Source of the DNA: Arthrobacter sp. SDTb3-6
GTDB lineage: Bacteria > Actinomycetota > Actinomycetes > Actinomycetales > Micrococcaceae
Assembly (NCBI RefSeq): GCF_013376095.1
Contig: NZ_JAAMFN010000038.1
Coordinates: forward strand, 1-37,614
Direction of reading: 5' to 3'
Length of the DNA: 37,614 nt
Below, piece by piece: positions 16,992 to 24,885 of this stretch. A program made the translations under genes and the position numbers. Every line of letters starts with the position of its first letter. Positions within the stretch are counted from its first letter, which is position 1. The notes beneath the pieces are model-generated. The model made no database searches. It was not told the origin of the DNA and was given only the letters and a program-made list of their open reading frames with translations.

Positions 16992-17963
16992 ATGTCCACT
17001 GACAGGGCGGCGACGCCCCCATCGCTCACCAGCCGCAGGACCCTGCCGCCGGAGACGGTCCGAAAAAAGGACGTCAACAGGCGGCGGATGGCACGGCTTG
17101 GCTGGTACTTTTCAACCCCTGCGCTGCTCGTGGTGGCCGCCGTCACGATCTTCCCGGTGGTTTTCTCGCTGGTCATGAGCTTCAGCAACGTCCAGGTGCT
17201 CGGCAGCGGCTTCCAGCTCAGCGGCCTCACCCTGGGCAATTTCCACACGGTGTTCGGCAGCGTCAAATGGCGCTACGCCCTGGGCTTCACCGTCCTCTAC
17301 ACGGTGGTGACCGTCACCGTGGAGGTGGTGCTCGGGACCATGATTGCCCTGGTTTTGGAGCACCTGCGGGCCCTGCGCGGGTGGATGATGGCCCTGTTGC
17401 TGATCCCGTGGTCGCTGATCACCGTCATCTCCGCCCAGCTGTGGAATTACATCTACGACCCCACCTACGGCGCCGCCGACGCGATCTTCAGCGCGGTGGG
17501 CCTGGGCCATCCGGTCATCCTGGGCAGCAATGCCTCGGCCGTCATCGCCATGATGGTGGCCGACATCTGGAAGACCACGCCGTTTGTGGCCATCATCGTC
17601 CTGGCCGGGCTGGTCATGCTGCCCGGGGACGTGTACGAGGCAGCGGAGGTGGACGGCTCCAACGGCTGGCAGACCTTTTGGCGCATCACGCTGCCACTGC
17701 TGCGCCCCACCATCGCCCTGGCGGTGCTGTTCCGCATCCTGCAGGCCTTTGGATTGTTTGACCTGCCGTTTGTCCTGACGCAGGGCGGGCCCGGATACGC
17801 GACCACCTCGCTGGCCGTGCTCGGCTACCAGGCCATGTTCACCAACCTGTCGTTCGGCCCCGGCGCCGCGGTCGCCGTGACCACGGCGGCCCTCGTCGTC
17901 ATCGGGTGCATCCTCTTCCTGCGGGTGTTCCGGGCACAGGTCAACGAAGGGGAGGAATCCTAG
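16992..17963 (+). CDS. Sugar ABC importer permease, MalF-like
   Basis: A 323-residue inner-membrane permease of the MalF/UgpA type with about six transmembrane helices (ALLVVAAVTIFPVVFSLVMS, GFTVLYTVVTVTVEVVLGTM, ALLLIPWSLITVISAQLWN and others). The cytoplasmic EAA loop, which docks the ATPase, is visible as YEAAEVDGSNGWQTFWRITL followed by PLLRP. The ATG at 16992 is chosen because CAGGAG (16981-16986) precedes it by 5 nt; the in-frame ATG at 16950 lacks a site. The next permease gene starts 2 nt after its stop. No ATP-binding protein is encoded nearby; in actinobacteria such importers commonly share a multipurpose ATPase such as MsiK. Confidence 0.93.
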   Translation: MSTDRAATPPSLTSRRTLPPETVRKKDVNRRRMARLGWYFSTPALLVVAAVTIFPVVFSLVMSFSNVQVLGSGFQLSGLTLGNFHTVFGSVKWRYALGFTVLYTVVTVTVEVVLGTMIALVLEHLRALRGWMMALLLIPWSLITVISAQLWNYIYDPTYGAADAIFSAVGLGHPVILGSNASAVIAMMVADIWKTTPFVAIIVLAGLVMLPGDVYEAAEVDGSNGWQTFWRITLPLLRPTIALAVLFRILQAFGLFDLPFVLTQGGPGYATTSLAVLGYQAMFTNLSFGPGAAVAVTTAALVVIGCILFLRVFRAQVNEGEES

Positions 17964-17965
17964 CC

Positions 17966-18799
17966 ATGCGCAAACGCACCATGGGCCACCGGATCGGACT
18001 GGCCATCGCCAGTGCGCTCACTGCACTGTTTGTGGTGCTGCCCATTTACTGGATGGTCAGCACCAGCTTTAAGACCGACGCCGGCGTTTCCGCCCCTTCA
18101 CCGCAATGGTTCCCGAACCCGATCAGCGGCGGCAGCTACACCAACGCCTTCGTCGACAACTCCTTCGGCCGCTACATCCTCAACTCGGTGGTGGTTGCCG
18201 TCGCAGCCACCATCATCGTCCTGGCGCTGGGAACCCTGGCCGGCTACGCGCTGGGCCGGCTGCCGATGCGAGGCAAGTTCACCACGTTGATGGTGCTGCT
18301 GATGATCTCGGTTTTCCCCGCCATCGCGGTGATCGCGCCGCTGTACCTGCTGATGCGCGAGCTGGGCTGGCTCAACAGCTACCAGGCGCTGATCCTGCCG
18401 TATGCGGCCTTCAACCTGCCGTTCGCCATCTGGATCCTGCGGAACTATTTTCTTGGCATCCCGCGGGAAATGGAGGAGATGGGAAGGATCGACGGCGCGA
18501 ACCCGCTGCGCACGCTGTGGTCGATCATCCTGCCCATGGCCCTGCCGGGCCTGTTCACGGCCGGCGTGTTCACCTTCACGGCCTGTTGGACGGAATTTTT
18601 GATGGCGTTGTCCTTCAACAGTTCCAACGACTTCCGCACCATCCCCGTGGGCATCGCCTTGTTCGGTTCACCCCACATCACCCCGTACGGCACGCTGTTT
18701 GCGGCGAGCACGGTGGCGGTGATCCCCATCGCGGTCCTGGTCCTGGTGTTCCGCAAGTCCGTGGTGTCCGGGCTGACATCGGGGGCGGTCAAGGGGTAG
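17966..18799 (+). CDS. Sugar ABC importer permease, MalG-like
   Basis: A 277-residue partner permease of the MalG/UgpE type. It begins with a basic N-terminus and a transmembrane helix (ALTALFVVLPIYWMVSTSFK), has further helices (LNSVVVAVAATIIVLALGTL, MVLLMISVFPAIAVIAPLYL) and the EAA loop EMEEMGRIDGANPLRTLWSI. The family's usual periplasmic segment after helix 1 is present. GGGGAGGAAT (from 17949) precedes ATG 17966 inside the end of the previous gene, and the genes are 2 nt apart, so they are translated together. The operon appears to end here; the next gene is an unrelated acetyltransferase 109 nt on. Confidence 0.93.
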   Translation: MRKRTMGHRIGLAIASALTALFVVLPIYWMVSTSFKTDAGVSAPSPQWFPNPISGGSYTNAFVDNSFGRYILNSVVVAVAATIIVLALGTLAGYALGRLPMRGKFTTLMVLLMISVFPAIAVIAPLYLLMRELGWLNSYQALILPYAAFNLPFAIWILRNYFLGIPREMEEMGRIDGANPLRTLWSIILPMALPGLFTAGVFTFTACWTEFLMALSFNSSNDFRTIPVGIALFGSPHITPYGTLFAASTVAVIPIAVLVLVFRKSVVSGLTSGAVKG

Positions 18800-18908
18800 C
18801 CGGGCTGCCGGCCGGGCCGCCTGCTGCCTGCCCGCCTGCCCGAGAGCCCCGCGCGCCCCGGCACGCAGGCAGGTGGTTTGCGGCCCGGAAACGTCCTATG
18901 GTTTTGCC

Positions 18909-19472
18909 ATGGTTGAAATTCCGTACCCGCTGACCACAGAACGGCTGGTGCTGCGCCGCTTTTCCCCGGACGACCTGGCCGCGTACTACGCCTACCAGCG
19001 GCTTCCGGAAACCGCCCGCTACCTGTACGGCGGGCCGCGCAGCTACGTGCAGTGCATGGCGCGGATCGCCAAGTATGTGGACGATCCCTTCTCCGGCCCG
19101 GGCGACTGGGCCACCTTCGCCGTGGAACGGGCGGGGCGGCCCGGGCTGGTCGGGGAACTCGCGCTGAAGTGGAACCCGGGCGGGCGGACGGAAACCGGGG
19201 ACGGGCTGGAGCGGGTCGGGGAAATCGGCTGGACCCTGGCCCCCGAAGCCCAGGGGCACGGCTACGCCACGGAGGCGGCACGGGCCGTGCTGGATCTGGC
19301 CGTTGACGGGCTGGGGTTCCACCGGGTGGAGGCCCGGCTTGATGCCCGCAACAGCGCCTCCGCCGCCATCTGCGAGCGGCTGGGCATGCGGCGCGAAGGC
19401 GTGCTGCGGGACAACATGTACCTCAAGGGCGAATGGACCTCCGAGGCCATTTACGCATTCGTGCGCGGCTGA
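18909..19472 (+). CDS. GNAT-family N-acetyltransferase, RimJ/RimL-like
   Basis: A 187-residue GNAT enzyme that would use acetyl-CoA to acetylate an amine, possibly a protein N-terminus or small molecule. The start of the fold, LTTERLVLRRFSPDDLAAYY, is typical of the Acetyltransf_3 (RimJ/RimL) group; the acetyl-CoA loop is PEAQGHGYATEAARAVLDLA, followed by NSASAAICERLGMRREG. I chose ATG 18909 because it is 7 residues before the conserved LTTERL start; the upstream ATG at 18873 adds sequence not typical of the family. It is convergent with the S9 peptidase gene and their 3' ends overlap by 22 nt. Confidence 0.9.
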   Translation: MVEIPYPLTTERLVLRRFSPDDLAAYYAYQRLPETARYLYGGPRSYVQCMARIAKYVDDPFSGPGDWATFAVERAGRPGLVGELALKWNPGGRTETGDGLERVGEIGWTLAPEAQGHGYATEAARAVLDLAVDGLGFHRVEARLDARNSASAAICERLGMRREGVLRDNMYLKGEWTSEAIYAFVRG

Positions 19473-21682
19473 CCCGCGGGCTGCCGCAGCCGGACGGCCC
19501 CGAGTGCATCCGCCAGGAACGCGTAGTCCCAGGCACGGGTCTTCCAGCCCTCGTACCGGCCGGACGCCCCGCCGTGGCCGCCGTCCATCTCGATCTTCAA
19601 CACAATCGGTGCCGTCCCCGTGGACACGGCGCGCAGCTCCTGGACCCACTTGGCCGGCTCCACGTACAGCACGCGGGTGTCGTTGAAGCTCGTGACGGCC
19701 GCTATCGCCGGGTACGCCACGGCCCGCACGTTCTCGTACGGTGTGTAGGACTTCATGTAGCTGTACACGGCAGGGTCGGTGATGGGGTTGCCCCACTCCT
19801 CCCACTCCAGTGCCGACAGCGGCAGGTCCGGGTCCAGGATGGTGGTCAGGGCGTCCACGAACGGCACCTGGGCCACAACGGCCGCGTACTTTTCCGGCGC
19901 CAGGTTCGCCACGGCGCCCATCAGCAGACCGCCGGCCGAGCCGCCCATGGCGCCGATCCGTGCGGGGTCCACCCAGCCGGACCCCGCCAGCCAGTCGGTC
20001 GCGGCCACAAAGTCGGTGAAGGTGTTCTTCTTGTGCAGCTTCTTGCCGTCCTCGTACCACTGCCGGCCCATTTCGCCCCCGCCGCGCACGTGCGCGATGA
20101 CGAACACCACGCCGCGGTCCAGCAGCGACAGCCGCGGCACCCCAAAGCCCGGATCCATGCTGACCTCGTACGAACCGTAGCCGTACACCAGCCCGGCATT
20201 GGAGCCGTCCCGGGGCAGGTCCGCGCGGCGCAGCACGGACAGCGGCACCCGGGTCCCGTCATCGGCCACGGCCCACTCGCGCTCCGCCACGTAATCCTGC
20301 GGACGGTAGCCGCCCAGCACCGGGGTCTCCTTGCGCAGCAGCAGCTCCCCGCCCGCGTCCCCCGCCGGCAGCACGTAGTCGTAGACGCGCGGCGGCGTGA
20401 AGTCGGAAGTGTAGACCAGCCGGATCACCGGTGCCTCAAACTCGGTCCCGCCCATGGAAGCCGTGTACAGCTCCTCGTCAAAGGCGGGCTCGACGGCGGC
20501 ACCCTGGCCGGGCGTGCCCAGGCCTTCCAGCGGGGTCGCCTGGACGCGCTCGATGGTGTCCCGGCGCAGCGAAACCACCATGTGGGTGGCCGTGACCGTG
20601 GCGCCGTTGATGCGCACCGATTCGTCGTGGGCAATGACCGTGGACCAGTGCTGTTCGGCCGGCGGCTTGGCAAACTCCGCGGCATCGACCACGGAAACCA
20701 TGGAGTTGGCGGCGTCCCTGTCGTGGGTCAAAAGGACCTTTTCGACACCCTCCCACAGGAAGGGTTCGGCGTCGTACAGGATGTGCCCGCTGCGCGGGAT
20801 GAGGGTCTGCAGACCCCTTTCGGGGGCGTCAAAGGCCAGCAGCCGGGTCTCGCTGAACTCGGAGCAGCCGATGCTGACGGCCAGGTGGCGGCGGTCGGCG
20901 GAGAGGCCAAAGCCGGTCCACATGGCGACGTCGTCCTCCTGGTACAGCACCGCATCCCCGGCGACGGGCGTACCCAGGACGTGGGTTTTCACCTGGTAGG
21001 GGCGCCAGGAATCGTCGGCCACCATGTAGAACAGCGTGCCGCCGTCGGGGGAGAAGGCCAGGCCGTAAAAGGCCTTCTCAATGGTGTCCGGCAGGAGTTC
21101 CCCGGTGCGCAGGTCCTTGATCCGTACGGTGAACAGCTCGTCGCCGGCGTAATCGGCCGCATAGGCGTAGAGGTTGCCGTCGCGGGTCACGGCCGCACCG
21201 CCCAGCGAGAAGAACGGCTTGCCCTCCGCCTCGGCGTTGCCGTCCAGCAGCACTTCCTCGCCCGGGACGTCAACGCCGGGTTGAACCAGCGGGGGTGTCC
21301 AGTCCGCCACCTGGCTGCCGTCGCCCTCCGCGCGCACCCGGCATTGGATGGAATAGGCGCTGCCCTCCACCATGCGGGAGTAGTACCACCACCCGTCCTT
21401 GCGGCTCGGCACGGAAAGGTCGGTTTCCTGGGTGCGCTCCTTGATCTCGTTGAAAATGTCGGTGCGCAGCTGTTCCTGGCCGGCCGTCACAGCATCCGTA
21501 TACGCCTGCTCGGCGTTCAGGAGCGCCACGACCTCCGGGTTGTCCTTCCCGCGCAGCCACTCATAATTGTCGATGAACGTGTCGCCGTGGTGGGTGCGCT
21601 CCACGGGCACCCTTTTGGCCACGGGAGGGGCGGCCGGCGGCGTGGGCGCGGACGGGGAGGCTGCAGCATCGGAAGTCGTCAT
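19451..21682 (-). CDS. ptrB: Oligopeptidase B-like S9 serine peptidase
   Basis: A 743-residue prolyl-oligopeptidase-family enzyme that cuts short peptides, probably after basic residues. The N-terminal propeller begins with HHGDTFIDNYEWLRGKDN, the family opening. The C-terminal hydrolase domain has RGGGEMGRQWYEDGK, the nucleophile S582 in MGGSAGGLLMG, D668 in SFNDTRVLYVEPAKWV and H703 in MDGGHGG, a full Ser-Asp-His triad. GGxYGSYE-like GYGSYEVSMDPGF and the PAKWV segment favour oligopeptidase B over prolyl endopeptidase. ATG 21682 is preferred to the in-frame GTG at 21691. No signal peptide, so cytoplasmic. It overlaps the GNAT gene at the 3' end and diverges from the paa thiolase operon. Confidence 0.92.
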   Translation of the reverse strand: MTTSDAAASPSAPTPPAAPPVAKRVPVERTHHGDTFIDNYEWLRGKDNPEVVALLNAEQAYTDAVTAGQEQLRTDIFNEIKERTQETDLSVPSRKDGWWYYSRMVEGSAYSIQCRVRAEGDGSQVADWTPPLVQPGVDVPGEEVLLDGNAEAEGKPFFSLGGAAVTRDGNLYAYAADYAGDELFTVRIKDLRTGELLPDTIEKAFYGLAFSPDGGTLFYMVADDSWRPYQVKTHVLGTPVAGDAVLYQEDDVAMWTGFGLSADRRHLAVSIGCSEFSETRLLAFDAPERGLQTLIPRSGHILYDAEPFLWEGVEKVLLTHDRDAANSMVSVVDAAEFAKPPAEQHWSTVIAHDESVRINGATVTATHMVVSLRRDTIERVQATPLEGLGTPGQGAAVEPAFDEELYTASMGGTEFEAPVIRLVYTSDFTPPRVYDYVLPAGDAGGELLLRKETPVLGGYRPQDYVAEREWAVADDGTRVPLSVLRRADLPRDGSNAGLVYGYGSYEVSMDPGFGVPRLSLLDRGVVFVIAHVRGGGEMGRQWYEDGKKLHKKNTFTDFVAATDWLAGSGWVDPARIGAMGGSAGGLLMGAVANLAPEKYAAVVAQVPFVDALTTILDPDLPLSALEWEEWGNPITDPAVYSYMKSYTPYENVRAVAYPAIAAVTSFNDTRVLYVEPAKWVQELRAVSTGTAPIVLKIEMDGGHGGASGRYEGWKTRAWDYAFLADALGAVRLRQPAGQPRTNA

Positions 21683-21720
21683 GCTGCCCACTGTATCCAG
21701 CGAACCCCCGCCTCCCCGGA

Positions 21721-21787
21721 CTGTGTTGCAGATAGTGGACGGAATTCAGTGAAATCGGGCCGTTTTGGTCCAACAAGTGCAACACAG
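21721..21787. repeat. 10-bp inverted repeat CTGTGTTGCA ... TGCAACACAG
   Basis: CTGTGTTGCA (21721-21730) and its exact reverse complement (21778-21787) lie 47 nt apart in the divergent region between the oligopeptidase gene and the paa thiolase operon. The spacing is too wide for a simple operator but would suit two half-sites bound by one looping regulator or two dimers. Confidence 0.5.
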
Positions 21788-21800
21788 ACGGGAGGCGCGG

Positions 21801-21834
21801 TTGACCGTGCGCCCCATCACATGGAATATTTATA
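21801..21834 (+). promoter_or_regulatory. Possible promoter of the thiolase-paaZ operon
   Basis: TTGACC (21801-21806) is a -35-like hexamer. AATATT (21825-21830, 18 nt away) or the following TTTATA/TATAGA are candidate -10 elements, directly in front of the operator at 21835. The -10 is less clear than at the paaA promoter. Confidence 0.4.
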
Positions 21835-21853
21835 GAACGATCGGTCGGTAAAT
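21835..21853. promoter_or_regulatory. Paa regulator operator, site A
   Basis: GAACGATCGGTCGGTAAAT matches site B at 30497-30515 at 18 of 19 positions. Read on the other strand the core is ACCGACCGATCGTT, close to the ACCGNNCGNNCGGT pattern known for the TetR-family PaaR of corynebacteria. It covers the likely transcription start of the thiolase-paaZ operon, so binding should block transcription. Confidence 0.75.
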
Positions 21854-21917
21854 TGGCGGCCGGAACCATGGCGGGCGCCCGATGCCGCGCCGCACAGCAC
21901 GTTCGGAGGGTACTTTC

Positions 21918-23147
21918 ATGGCCACAGAAACACCGCAGGCATTCCTGGTCGACGGCGTACGCACGCCCGTGGGCCGTTATGGCGGCGCCTTGTCCGGCGT
22001 CCGTCCGGACGATCTGGCCGCGTTGACGGTCAAGGACCTTGTGGCGCGTACCGGGATTGATCCGGCGGACGTTGACGAGGTCATTTTTGGCAATGCGAAC
22101 GGTGCTGGTGAGGAGAACCGGAATGTGGCGCGCATGGCGTGGCTGCTGGCCGGTTTCCCGGACACGGTCCCGGGGATCACGGTCAACCGGCTGTGTGCCT
22201 CGGGCATGAGTGCGATCACGATGGCCTCGCACATGGTGAAGGCGGGCGCGGCGGATTTGGTGGTGGCCGGCGGCGTTGAGTCGATGTCCCGGGCGCCGTG
22301 GGTCATGGCGAAGCCGGAGAAGGCGTTTGCCAAGCCGGGGGCGGCCTTTGACACCTCGATCGGGTGGCGCTTCAGCAACCCCAGCTTCCTGTCCGGGGCG
22401 CTGTCGCGGGAGGGCAAGATGACGTTCTCCATGTCCGAGACCGCCGAGGAAGTGGCCCGCGTGTACGGCACGTCCCGGGAGGATTGCGACGCCTTCGCCG
22501 TCCGTTCCCACGAGCGGGCGATCAAGGCGATCGCGGCCGGGCACTTCAGGGACGAGATCGTCCCGGTCACGGTGCACGGGCGCAAGGGCGATACCGTGGT
22601 GGACACCGACGAGGGCCCGCGCCCGGGCACCACCGCGGAGGTGCTGGCGGGCCTGCGCCCGGTGGTGAAGGGCGGCAGCGTGGTCACGGCAGGCAACGCG
22701 TCCACCCTCAACGACGGGGCGTCGGCGGTCATCGTGGCCTCCGAACGTGCCATCCAAAAGTACGGGCTGACCCCGCGGGCCCGGATCGTGGACGGTGCCG
22801 CTGCCGGCCTGGCCCCGGAAATCATGGGCATGGGCCCGGTTGCCGCGAGCCGGAAGGTCCTGGGGCGCCAGGGCGCAAGCGTCAGCCAGCTGGCCGCGGT
22901 CGAGCTGAACGAGGCGTTTGCCTCCCAGTCGCTGGCCTGCATGCGCGAGCTCGGGCTGGATGCCGGGACCGTGAACAACGACGGCGGCGCGATCTCCCTG
23001 GGCCACCCGCTGGGGTCCTCGGGTTCGCGCATTGTCATCACGCTGCTGGGCCGGATGGAGCGCGAGGCGTCCGCCGGTTCCCTGGGCCTGGCCACCATGT
23101 GCATTGGCGTGGGCCAGGGCGCGGCGATGCTCGTGGAGCGCATCTGA
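21918..23147 (+). CDS. paaJ: Acyl-CoA thiolase of phenylacetate degradation (PaaJ/PcaF-like)
   Basis: A 409-residue thiolase. VNRLCASGMSAI holds the acyl-accepting C93; GGVESMSRAPWVM, VELNEAFASQSLA, GGAISLGHPLGSSGSRI (His) and MCIGVGQGAAML (second Cys) complete the active site. In the phenylacetate pathway it would cleave 3-oxo-5,6-didehydrosuberyl-CoA and 3-oxoadipyl-CoA, the last yielding acetyl-CoA and succinyl-CoA. The role is inferred from the operon, since thiolases are alike in sequence. The ATG at 21918 has GGAGGG (21905-21910) 7 nt upstream. It is the first gene of a four-gene unit; its TGA overlaps the next ATG (TGATG). An operator for the paa regulator lies about 65 nt upstream. 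Confidence 0.9.
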   Translation: MATETPQAFLVDGVRTPVGRYGGALSGVRPDDLAALTVKDLVARTGIDPADVDEVIFGNANGAGEENRNVARMAWLLAGFPDTVPGITVNRLCASGMSAITMASHMVKAGAADLVVAGGVESMSRAPWVMAKPEKAFAKPGAAFDTSIGWRFSNPSFLSGALSREGKMTFSMSETAEEVARVYGTSREDCDAFAVRSHERAIKAIAAGHFRDEIVPVTVHGRKGDTVVDTDEGPRPGTTAEVLAGLRPVVKGGSVVTAGNASTLNDGASAVIVASERAIQKYGLTPRARIVDGAAAGLAPEIMGMGPVAASRKVLGRQGASVSQLAAVELNEAFASQSLACMRELGLDAGTVNNDGGAISLGHPLGSSGSRIVITLLGRMEREASAGSLGLATMCIGVGQGAAMLVERI

Positions 23148-23956
23148 TGCCCGGGTCCCTGGCGGACGGCGCCGGCCCCGGCCTCGATCCTTCCTCCTTC
23201 ACCACGCTGCTGGTCACGCAGGGCGGGGGCCGGGTGGCGGTCCAGCTCAACCGGCCCGAGGTCCGCAATGCCATCGACGCGCAGATGGTGGACGAGCTCC
23301 ACGCCGTCTGCAGCCATCTTGAGAGCAAGCCCGGGATACTCATCCTGTCCGGGATCCCGGGCGATGAGGCGGCCGGGACGAAGGGCATCTTCGCCTCCGG
23401 GGCGGACATTGCCCAGCTGCGCGAACGCCGCCGCGAGGACGCCCTGGCCGGCATCAACTCCGGCCTGTTCGACCGGATCGCGAAACTGCCCATGCCCGTC
23501 ATCGCGGCCCTGGACGGGTACGCGCTCGGCGGCGGGGCGGAACTGGCCTACGCCGCGGACTTCCGGATCGGCACCCGCGCGCTGCGCATGGGCCAGCCGG
23601 AAACGTCCCTGGGCATCATGGCCGCCGCCGGGGCCACCTGGCGGCTGAAGGAGCTCGTCGGCGAGCCCGTTGCGAAGCAGATGCTGCTGGCCGGGCGCAT
23701 CCTCACCGGCGAGGGCGCCCTGGCCGTGGGGCTGATCACCGAGCTCGTGGAGTCCGCCGGACTGCTGGCCGCCGCGCACGCCCTCGCGGACAAGATCGCC
23801 CTGCAGGACCCGCTGGCGGTCCAGGCCACCAAGCGCGTGTTCCACGCCCCCCGCGAGGCCCATCCCGGCCTTGACAACCGCGAGCAGGCCGAACTCTTTG
23901 AATCCCCCGCGAAGTTTGAACGCATGCAGGCGTTCCTGGACAAGAGGAAGAAATGA
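23147..23956 (+). CDS. paaF: Enoyl-CoA hydratase/isomerase (PaaF-like)
   Basis: A 269-residue crotonase-fold protein. The oxyanion-hole segments are FASGADIAQLRERR and GYALGGGAELAYAADFRIG; one catalytic Glu is in MGQPETSLGIM. After that Glu the usual PGAGGTQRL is changed to AAAGATWRL, a feature I would not expect in E. coli PaaF. By context it hydrates 2,3-didehydroadipyl-CoA in lower phenylacetate degradation. The first 16 residues before the fold are a short extension. Its start overlaps the thiolase stop by one base (23147) and its stop overlaps the next start by 4 nt (ATGA), so translation is coupled. The family is certain; the PaaF role is inferred. Confidence 0.87.
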   Translation: MPGSLADGAGPGLDPSSFTTLLVTQGGGRVAVQLNRPEVRNAIDAQMVDELHAVCSHLESKPGILILSGIPGDEAAGTKGIFASGADIAQLRERRREDALAGINSGLFDRIAKLPMPVIAALDGYALGGGAELAYAADFRIGTRALRMGQPETSLGIMAAAGATWRLKELVGEPVAKQMLLAGRILTGEGALAVGLITELVESAGLLAAAHALADKIALQDPLAVQATKRVFHAPREAHPGLDNREQAELFESPAKFERMQAFLDKRKK

Positions 23957-24861
23957 CCACCACACCCCAGAAGAGTCCCGCTGCCGACCCTCCCGCGCAA
24001 CCGGGGGCCTTTTCGCCAACGCTCCCGCAATCCGTGGGCGTGTTGGGCGGGGGGCGGATGGGTGCGGGCATCGCGCACGCCTTCCTCACCCAGGGCTGCG
24101 ATGTCCTCGTCGTTGAACGCGACGACGACGCCGCCGCCGGCGCCCGCACCCGTGTGGAAAGCGCCGTCGCCAAGTCCATCGACCGCGGCCTGGCCGGCAC
24201 GGCAGGGGACTACCTGGCCCGGCTGGAAGTGTCCACGGACTACGCCGGTTTTGCCGGCCGCGAACTCGTCGTGGAGGCCGTGCCGGAAATCTGGGAGCTG
24301 AAGGTTTCCTCCCTGCAGGCCGTGGAGAAGCACCTGGCCGCGGACGCCGTGCTGGCCTCCAACACCTCCTCGCTGTCCATGTCCGGGCTCGGCGCCGAGC
24401 TCCAACGCCCGGAAAACTTCATCGGCCTGCACTTCTTCAACCCCGTCCCGGCCTCCACCCTCATCGAGGTCGTCATCGCCAAGCAGACCGCCCCCGCCCT
24501 CGTGGCCGCGGCAAAAGGGTGGGTCGAAGCGCTGGGCAAGACCGCCGTCGTCGTCAACGACGCACCCGGCTTCGCCTCCTCCCGCCTGGGCGTGATGCTC
24601 GCACTCGAGGCCATGCGCATGGTGGAGGAAGGCGTGGCCAGCGCCGAGGACATCGACAACGCCATGGTCCTCGGCTACAAACACCCCACCGGACCGCTGC
24701 GCACCACGGACATCGTGGGCCTGGACGTGCGCCTGGGCATTGCCGAATACCTGGCCGAAACACTCGGGGAACGCTTCACACCACCGGCGATCCTGCGCGA
24801 AAAGGTCGCCCGCGGCGAACTCGGACGCAAAACCGGCAAGGGATTTTTCGACTGGGCCTGA
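23953..24861 (+). CDS. paaH: 3-hydroxyacyl-CoA dehydrogenase (PaaH-like)
   Basis: A 302-residue NAD-dependent enzyme of the 3-hydroxybutyryl-CoA dehydrogenase size class. The Rossmann motif is VGVLGGGRMGAGIAHAF (residues 30-46), and GLHFFNPVPASTLIEVV carries the catalytic His and its neighbours; VNDAPGFASSRLGVMLALEA begins the C-terminal helical domain. In the pathway it would oxidise 3-hydroxyadipyl-CoA to 3-oxoadipyl-CoA. The protein has about 25 extra N-terminal residues rich in Pro/Thr. The 4-nt ATGA overlap with the hydratase gene shows co-translation, and paaZ follows 24 nt later. Confidence 0.92.
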   Translation: MTTTPQKSPAADPPAQPGAFSPTLPQSVGVLGGGRMGAGIAHAFLTQGCDVLVVERDDDAAAGARTRVESAVAKSIDRGLAGTAGDYLARLEVSTDYAGFAGRELVVEAVPEIWELKVSSLQAVEKHLAADAVLASNTSSLSMSGLGAELQRPENFIGLHFFNPVPASTLIEVVIAKQTAPALVAAAKGWVEALGKTAVVVNDAPGFASSRLGVMLALEAMRMVEEGVASAEDIDNAMVLGYKHPTGPLRTTDIVGLDVRLGIAEYLAETLGERFTPPAILREKVARGELGRKTGKGFFDWA

Positions 24862-24885
24862 CGCCCACACGATCGAGGGAAACGA

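Noticed and set aside
23640-23700. Loss of the second catalytic Glu in the PaaF-like hydratase (Gln in its place)
   Set aside because: E. coli PaaF, as I recall it, also lacks this Glu, so the change is not evidence of inactivation.
21977-24019. 680-codon open frame antisense to the thiolase, hydratase and dehydrogenase genes
   Set aside because: It spans three clear, translationally coupled genes on the plus strand and shows no motifs; typical of long antisense frames in GC-rich DNA.
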